A stretch of 64,000 nucleotides of DNA, taken from NCBI RefSeq assembly GCF_021347895.1, contig NC_067119.1, positions 5,406,534 through 5,470,533 of the forward strand, given 5' to 3'. Shown in pieces: positions 45,701 to 64,000 of this stretch; position 1 is the first letter of the stretch, and every line of letters begins with the position of its first letter. The translations under genes and the position numbers were made by a program. The notes below the pieces were generated by a model. The model worked only from the letters and a program-made list of their open reading frames with translations. It ran no database searches and was not told where the DNA came from. The stretch is from Acanthochromis polyacanthus (Eukaryota; Chordata; Actinopteri; Pomacentridae).

Positions 45701-45970
45701 GTCGCGCTCGTTCCGCCGCCGGGACGTTAAGCCGAGTCCGATGGAGAAGGGGACCGAAAATATCCTGGGAGCGGTTCCGGTAAAGTCCTGGAGCTTCAGC
45801 CCGGTGTGGACATCCAAGCTCGGGTCCGGGAGAAGAAGGTCAGCCTCCCTGAAAGTCAGCCGGTGCTACTCCGCGGCTCCGCAGACGGTAAGGACTCCGC
45901 TGCGTGTGTTTGTTTATGACCGCAGTCCTGCTGCTGCTATCAGGCTGTCGGAAGGCTGCACAGACCACTT
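45361..45970 (-). promoter_or_regulatory. CpG-rich promoter region and 5'UTR of cds1
   Basis: This is one of the most GC-rich, CpG-dense blocks of the window, and it surrounds exon 1. The 5'UTR must begin above 45700, but no TATA box is evident and the transcription start cannot be fixed by eye. The intronic side (about 45490-45545) holds repeated GCTAGCTAACCGG units. Confidence 0.6.
45632..45700 (-). CDS. cds1: cds1 exon 1 (start codon)
   Basis: The ATG at 45698-45700 opens MTELRKR, the usual opening of vertebrate CDS1/CDS2 proteins, followed by five glycines and an acidic stretch ending ISDK. The donor reads AAG|GTAACG. The same frame is open upstream to about 45817 but contains no earlier ATG (the in-frame codon there is TTG), so MTEL is taken as the start. 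It holds 69 nt and ends in phase 0. Confidence 0.9.
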
Positions 45971-46869
45971 CCGGTGGGGGGTTTCAAAATAAAAACACTA
46001 AATCTATTTATATGGCACCCTTCAGAACAGCATTCAGAAGGCGCTTTGACAGTCAAAACATGCAGACATAATCAAGCACCACGAGGAGACAAGGCAGAAC
46101 AGTCAATTAAAATAAATAGTAACAATGATAATAAGTTGAATAAATAATTAGCTAGAATAAATAAATCAAAGTCACACTAGTATGTTACTAATTTGTGTTT
46201 TTTGTATTTTCTTCCTTTCTTTTCATTTTATTTTTAATCTTATATTATTTGCTCTACAGTTGTGTATATATTTATCCCTATTTCTTTATTATGTCATTGT
46301 TGCACAGCCTGCTCTACGTGCCTTTTTAATTGCACCCTGTGGACAAATGAAGTTTTCTAAATCTAAATCTGAATCAAAGGAACTATGCAGTTTAAAAACT
46401 GAAGACTTAGATTGAGGATTAAAAGTTAGAAATTAAGAAAAAAAATAGAGAATTGAAGAATTAGAGATGAAATCACATAAAAGAATCAGGCAGCTAAAAT
46501 TTAAATAAAGTTTAGATAAATTACAGAAACTATTTCCAACATTTTTAACCCCTTAACATTTACTGGACTCATCTGGTTTACAAAGAGTCTAAAAATAAGT
46601 CCAATCAATCATTCCATGTCTTTTAATTTAACAATTTAACCAACTGACTGTCTGAGAAAGTGCCAAAAAAACAAACAAATAAAATATAAATAAAAGTACT
46701 AAAGCTGGCAAGTCAGTTTGTTATCTTTAACGTGAAATAAACATTACAATTATTATTGATATGAACTAAAATTATAGCTATTTACAGGCTTTATGGCTTG
46801 TTTGTTTTAAATTTGTATCTGTTTTTGTTATGATTATCAAACTGAATTTTCTTGTAAAATGACAATAAA

Positions 46870-48232
46870 AGTACTTTAGCAAGTTTTTTGCAGATTTTTT
46901 GCATCTTTTTACTGGTTTCCATCTCCTTCTGGTCTTTTTATGAGTGTTTGAATCTTTTTTCTAGCCCATTTGTGTGTTTATTTTGCTCACTTAAATTCAT
47001 TTTCATTAGTTTACATCTCTCTCTGGGTTAGTGTCTTAAATTTTTGTTTTTACAATTATTTTGTTTATTTGTGTTCATTTTGCTCTTTTTTCATTGATTT
47101 GCATGTCTGTCTCATCCGTTTGTATGTTTTAAATCAGTTTTAAGCAGATTTTCCTGATCTAGTAGCAGTAATTTTTCATCTTTTCACTGGTTTCCGTCTC
47201 CTTCTGGTTTAGACGTCACTTTCTTTGGTCTAGGTGTTTTTGCATCTCTTTAAAATAAAGGTGATTTATTTATGATTTGAGACTGCAGACTATATTATTT
47301 AAATTTATTATGATTATTTTACGTATTTTTTTGCATGTTAAATATTAAAGTGCATCAATTTAATGAACTTGAATTGTGTTTAATTGTTAAATCTATTGGT
47401 TTATTTAAGAGTCAGGTTTATTTTGGAGGACCAGCCTCCGGGCTTCCGTTCTGAGTGCGTGTTTCTCGGTGTAACTTTACTGTCAGACTCCAGCAGTCTC
47501 TCTCTCCGCCTCCAGTCTTTTCTTACTGGGTTGACCAGTTCTGCTGCTGCAGTGGGACCAATGGAGCCACAACTTAGATGTTGACATGATTTAATTCTTC
47601 TCAACATTTTACCGCCACCAGAAGCTCCACAAACATCAAACACTGAGACGTCCAGACAGAACATCGACAGACTGATCTGATTTATGCTTCAGCATCTGTT
47701 TGTGTTCAATCCATTGGTTTCACTGGTTTCTATTCTGCTATTTGTTTGTTTTTGGTCTGCTTTGGCAGCCGTTTGTGTTGTTTTCATTGGTTTGCATCAT
47801 TCTTTGATCCTTTTATGCCCGTTTGTGTTCATTTTGTATCTTTTTTATTTGTTTACATCAAATTCTGGTGATTTAAGGGGTTTTTACAGCTGTGTTTCTT
47901 TACATCTACTTGTGTTCATTCAGCATCTTTCTGGTCTTATTGTGTATTTTTGCAGTTAATTGTCTTGATTGTCGTCTTTTTCATTGGTTTGCATCTCTTT
48001 GTGTTCATTGTACGTCGTTTTTGATGTTTTTTCTGCTCAGTTTCTCTGTTTTTGTGGTCATTTAGCATCTTTTTCTTTGGTTTGCTGGCCCTTTTGTGTT
48101 AATTTTGTGTATCTTTCTGGTGGTTTAAGAGTTTTTACAGTAGTTCTTATGTCCGTTTTATTCACTTGGCATCTTTTTCATTTGCTTGCATCACATTCTT
48201 GTTCTTTGTTTTTTACAGCTACTTGTGTTCAC

Positions 48233-48322
<90 letters not shown>

Positions 48323-48590
48323 TACGGCTGTCTTTTTTTTATTTGTTAATTTTACATGTTTTTGTTGGTTTTTCTGCTCCATTTGTTGTCATTTCTAAAA
48401 CTATTTGTACAAATTTTGCCTCTTTCATTGGTTTGCACCTCTTTCCTTTGTGTTTTTTTTTTAAAGTTTATTCATGTTGAATTTGCGTTTCTTTTTAATT
48501 GGTTTATTATGTTTTTGTGTGTTTTTGCAGTTTCGGCTTGTGTTTTACACGTGTTTGTGACTCTGAGTTTATAATGTTTTATATCATTAT
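46870..48590. repeat. T-rich degenerate tandem repeat, copy B
   Basis: Same vocabulary as 44480-45190 (GTTTGCATCTCTTTCTGGTC, TGTGTTCATTTTGCATCTTT). It appears to be a degenerate short-period array. The long open frames here come from T-rich simple sequence. Confidence 0.7.
48236..48319. repeat. (GT)42 microsatellite
   Basis: An uninterrupted 84-bp alternating GT tract, the longest simple repeat in the window. Likely length-polymorphic. Confidence 0.97.
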
Positions 48591-48778
48591 TAAAAAGATA
48601 TTTACACAAACATGGAGGAAATGCATCAGTCAAAACTTTTAAGAAACAATAAAAATCAGCAAATCTAGAGATACAGAATGTGTTTGAATAATTCTCATCT
48701 GAAAAGTAAGTTAAGCTCCTGAGTTGAAGTATAAATGAAGGGGAAAAAATCCAGACTTTTGGTGGTAAACAGCAATTA

Positions 48779-48784
48779 TTTATT
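48779..48784 (-). terminator. Candidate wdfy3 polyadenylation signal AATAAA
   Basis: Minus-strand context TTCAATAAATAATTG. It is the last hexamer before the T-rich intergenic array. Alternatives are clustered at 49400-49420. Confidence 0.35.
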
Positions 48785-50609
48785 GAAATGAAATTAAAAA
48801 GAATAAGTACCAGATCTATTGCATTATTGTAACATTTTGTTTCTGTAACGGGGGAAAGTTACTCTACTGGTTTTTTTTCTCTTGGAGGATGTAGTGAAAC
48901 ACAAATATACAAGGAAACATTCAGCTATCACAGATTGCACACCAGATACTGTAGTAATGCAGTCTAATACAAGACCACCAAAAGAATCCAGGAGTTTCTC
49001 ATGTTTTTTCTTCTTCTTCTTCGTCTCTCAGTCAAGTTTTTTTCCCGATAAAGAGTAGAAAAGTCCAGCCGGAGCTGTGGACGTGATCTGCGGCTCTGTA
49101 CGCGACAAACCCTCGTCAGACGATGCCTCTGAAGAAACAAACAAAAAAAAAAACCAAACATATCCAGCAAAAAAACCAAAAACAAATCTAATGCCGAGAA
49201 CATGTACAATGCACTGACACAGAAAGTCAGCTGTGTTAATAGACATGCAACAAGTAACAAAACTTGCTGAAATCGCAATAATAATCATTAAAAAAATCTA
49301 AAACCAGTTATAATTGCATAAATACTTTGTACAGTTCGTTTCTCCGCCGCCTTCCCGCCGAAACTGCATTCGATAAAAACCTGCGATTCCTCTCGACTTC
49401 TTTATTTTTTATTTATTTTGTACACGTGACGGTGCAAAAAACAACAAAACAAAGGAGCTGCTGATTGATAGAAGCCTCTTTTTTTTCAGCTGGATGGCCC
49501 GATTGCACGCTGGAGTTACAGTACGGAGACGACAACGTGAGCGCATACCGTCTTATTTTACAACGTGGGAAGAGGAACGTTCTCTGTGGAACACGGACGC
49601 CGAGATAAAGACGATTTCTCCGGGGAAATGAGGAAAGAAAAGCAGCACTTGAATGCACATTTTTCACCCACAGAGTCGGTAAATAAAGTTAATTAATGAC
49701 AACTTCACATACAACACTTTCTACACGAGTTAAAAATGCACCTGTGGCGACAAATTATTCACTTTTAAAGTCCCTTAAATCAACAGAAAAACAGACGAGG
49801 CGTCGGATTTTAGATTTATAGCGTCATTATTTTGCATTCATGTTTCTTTCTTTTCAATCTGAGCTGCAGTTTGGGTTCTACGATGCCACATTTATACTAA
49901 ATAACTCAACATAAACACAGTTTGTAGTGATTTAAATGAATTCAACAGGAATTATTTTAAATTAAAACTGCAAACTGGATGAAAAATCTGAGTTTTTCTT
50001 AATTCGGAACAGAAATCTCTGCATTTTTCTGTTATTTCTGATCGTTTTAAGCTAAAATTGTCTGTAATGCTTCAATAAATGAAGCCTCAATCAACAAAAC
50101 TAGTTGCTTCTGCCCAAAAAAATCCTTTATGAAGGAAAAACCTTGAATATTAGACTTGTTTTTAAGCACAATTCATTTAAAAACCTTGATAATGGACTCT
50201 CTACATCTCTTCTTGCATTATTTGACCAGTAGAAGTTACTGATGTGACCTTTGTTTTGTATTTTGATTTATTTTTGCACAACTTAAACCTCATAGATTTG
50301 TGTTTGTCGGTAGAAAACTTGCTGCTAAATTCATCTTTACTCAACAACATATCAGAAGAAATGAGCTAAAAGCCTCCTCAAAGCTTCAATATGGATTTTA
50401 TATCAGAATTATGAAAAAAAGTACATATTTGATTTTAAAACGGATATTATTACATGACAGCCAAGACAACAGGATGTAGTTTATTTTTGTGTATATTTTA
50501 CACATTTATTTTGAGACTATCTTCTGTAAATTGACATTATTTCAGGATTCTCTGACGATTTAGTTCAATTTGATAGGACGAATTAGGAGAGAAAATTCTG
50601 CATTTTTAA

Positions 50610-51184
50610 CCCTCTGAACCCCCCCAAAAAACCTGCCGGCAGGTCTGAGAGAAAGATTTTCTTTTCAAAACTGACAAAACATCACAACTTATCAAAGAAA
50701 AAACAAGGAAAAACAGAATGAAATGTGACGTAGCGCTCGGTTTGGAAATTTTTACCAAATCTACGCTAAACTCATTTTATGTCTCTAAAAAAAAAAAAAA
50801 AAAAAAAAAAGCCAAAAAAGAACAACAAGCAGTAACCAGATTCTGTAAAAAAATAAAAATTCTGCACAATTCATCGCAACCGAGGAGCTTCATCTGACTC
50901 AGCTGTGACCAAAACTCTTCTCACAAAAAATTCAGGAACTATTCGGATGAACTGCAGGCAGTGTTTCCACAGGAAAGACAAAAGACAAGCATAGAACAAA
51001 TTCAAAATAAAAGCCACATTTTTTCCCAGTATTCATAATTCCAGTTTTTTTATCATCTTTGTGAAATCTCCTTCTAGTCCTGGTTTGTTTCCACAGAGGT
51101 GCAGGACTTTAAATTGCAGTGAAAAACGAACCAACAGTGAGTAAAAATGTGACAAAAACGTGAAACTACTCGAAGTTCAGAGGG
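50610..51184. mobile_element. TTAA-flanked (piggyBac-like) short element in the wdfy3 3'UTR
   Basis: TTAA at 50606-50609 and 51185-51188 borders a 575-bp element whose ends are a perfect 10-bp inverted repeat, CCCTCTGAAC...GTTCAGAGGG. No transposase frame. Related, older sequences are at 7633-8172 and 30520-30980. Confidence 0.7.
50785..50811. repeat. Long poly(A) run
   Basis: An uninterrupted run of about 25 A on the plus strand, inside the TTAA element at 50610-51184. Another lies at about 29497-29515. Confidence 0.85.
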
Positions 51185-52392
51185 TTAAGACAGAAAATAA
51201 ACGAGCCTCGTATGTTTTACGCTTTGCTTTACCAACATGAAGCTGATTTAACGCTCTCAGAGTAAAATGTCGCCACAATATACAGAATTTCTCCTCAGCT
51301 AATGGGCTAACCAGCTAGCGTTACAAACAAAACCATAAAGTGGATTTAATGCTACGAATGTGATCTAAAAATAAAAAAAACGGTCGACTGCAGCTCCGTG
51401 TTTGACTTCAGTGACAAAACGTGGAGATATTTTAAAATCAGAGCTTTGAATTTCATCAAGTGGACATTTTAAAGGTGCTTTCCGTGATAATGCCGCCGTG
51501 TGGAAAGTCCAGCAAACGTGAGCGAGATAAACTAAAAATTCCCTTTTCTTTGTGCATCCAAGCAGCCGCTGCACAGAAACAACAACAGACGAGTTTTTCT
51601 TAACCGGATTACTTCTTACGCAGACGACTCGGTCCTCTCTGAGCAAACGGAGCGATATGGTTGGAAAATAAAATCTGAAATGTCCAGTTTTCAGAAAGCA
51701 GCAGCAACAATAAACATAAAATCTCCAGATAAGGATTCAAATACAAGACAGAACAGGTGATAGAGTTAAAAAAAAAAAAAAGAATTTGGCAAAAAAAACC
51801 TAAAAGAGGACGACGGTGAATCTCTGTGGTGCCGATGGCTTCACACAAAACAACTCACATTTCTGTAAACGACAAAATCAGAAAGAAAAGGAAGTAAATT
51901 TGCATAACTAGAGCCACTAACGAACCCACAGACGTTTAGTATTGACATTCATTTCCCTCCCTTCCTTCCTGTTCTTCCTCCGACACACAATCGATTTTTT
52001 AAAGCCAGGAGTGGTTAGTTCACATCGCTATGTTACAGGCAAGTTGTTGTTTTGTATTTTTTATCCTCAGTGACCTTTAATTTTTGTTCTGTGTTGGTTC
52101 CTCTCGGAGTTAAAAAGGCCATGGTCGCTATTTACACTATTAACAAGTTTATTCTCTGCAGATCTTGCGGTGGAATTCTGGATCTCGAAGCCGGTGGTGA
52201 TTTTGTAGCTCCTCCAGGTGGTTCAAGTGTTTTCTCTTCTCCATCTTGTTCCTGCTTCGGTGAGTTTCAGCAACGATAGAGGAGAAAGTTCTGGTGTTGG
52301 AGTCGTGTTTGGAGGTGCTGAGGGAACAAACGAAGCAGACGGAGGAAATGGAAAAGCTCCTCGGGAGGTTTTTATTCTTCTTCTTGGGTCGT

Positions 52393-64000
<11,608 letters not shown>

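Larger units (their letters stand above)
45971..48778. other. Intergenic region between the cds1 promoter and the wdfy3 3' end
   Basis: Mostly a T-rich degenerate repeat (46870-48590) with an 84-bp GT tract. A stretch at 46000-46060 (TATTTATATGGCACCCTTCA, GAAGGCGCTTTGACA) resembles a common fish repeat. No gene was found. Confidence 0.6.
48779..52392 (-). other. Inferred wdfy3 3'UTR (~3.6 kb)
   Basis: No coding exon follows the TAG. AATAAA occurs at 48779-48784 and in a cluster near 49400-49420, so the UTR could end at either. It includes a 575-bp TTAA-type element (50610-51184) and a long A-run near 50785-50811. Extent is inferred from the hexamers only. Confidence 0.4.

Noticed and set aside
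45701..45817. N-terminal extension of cds1 upstream of MTELRKR
   Set aside because: The frame is open, but its first codon is TTG, not ATG. MTEL is the conserved start of the family.
45621..45992. 123-residue plus-strand frame over cds1 exon 1
   Set aside because: Antisense shadow of a GC-rich exon and promoter, without splice or domain support.
47684..48574. Overlapping Phe/Val/Cys-rich frames
   Set aside because: Produced by T-rich degenerate repeats and the GT tract, not real membrane proteins.

Overview
This window is vertebrate nuclear DNA, almost certainly from a ray-finned (teleost) fish. It is AT-rich, and its coding sequence is cut into short GT-AG exons separated by long introns. 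It carries repeat types familiar from teleost genomes: hAT and Tc1/mariner remnants, short elements flanked by TTAA, and a tRNA-derived SINE. No bacterial operon, CRISPR array, complete RNA gene or recognisable viral element was seen.

Two protein-coding genes are present, both on the minus strand. (1) cds1, phosphatidate cytidylyltransferase (CDP-diacylglycerol synthase), appears complete. Its 13 coding exons run from the ATG at 45700 down to the stop at 5106 and join in frame to 457 residues; all internal junctions are GT-AG. The gene starts in a GC-rich, CpG-rich block (about 45360-45970). Its first intron is 17.9 kb and full of transposon debris. (2) The 3' part of wdfy3 (ALFY) lies between 52393 and 63679. 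Its last 14 coding exons give 723 C-terminal residues: the second half of the BEACH domain, WD40 repeats, an LC3-interacting (LIR) motif and a C-terminal FYVE zinc finger. The rest of wdfy3 lies beyond the right edge. Its inferred 3'UTR reaches a possible AATAAA at 48779-48784, about 3 kb upstream of the cds1 promoter.

The genes act in separate processes. CDS1 is an ER membrane enzyme that makes CDP-diacylglycerol for phosphoinositide synthesis. WDFY3 is a scaffold for selective autophagy that binds PI3P through its FYVE finger. As I recall the human locus, CDS1 and WDFY3 are neighbours but point toward each other; here they are tandem, so one has probably been inverted.

Layout: 1-5105, cds1 3'UTR and flank with a three-copy ~335-bp repeat; 5106-27774, cds1 exons 13-2, with four same-orientation copies overall of a ~360-bp TA-flanked element (three here, one in intron 1), two arrays of one ~90-bp satellite, and hAT elements; 27775-45631, cds1 intron 1, with a mariner foldback, nested TTAA elements, an unclassified 918-bp transposon and a ~240-bp array; 45632-45970, exon 1 and promoter; 45971-48778, intergenic T-rich arrays and an 84-bp GT tract; 48779-64000, wdfy3.

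No new gene system was found. The observations most worth following are the gene orientation, the foldback and nested mobile elements with their exact target duplications, the twin satellite arrays, and a tandem duplication that copied a wdfy3 splice donor.
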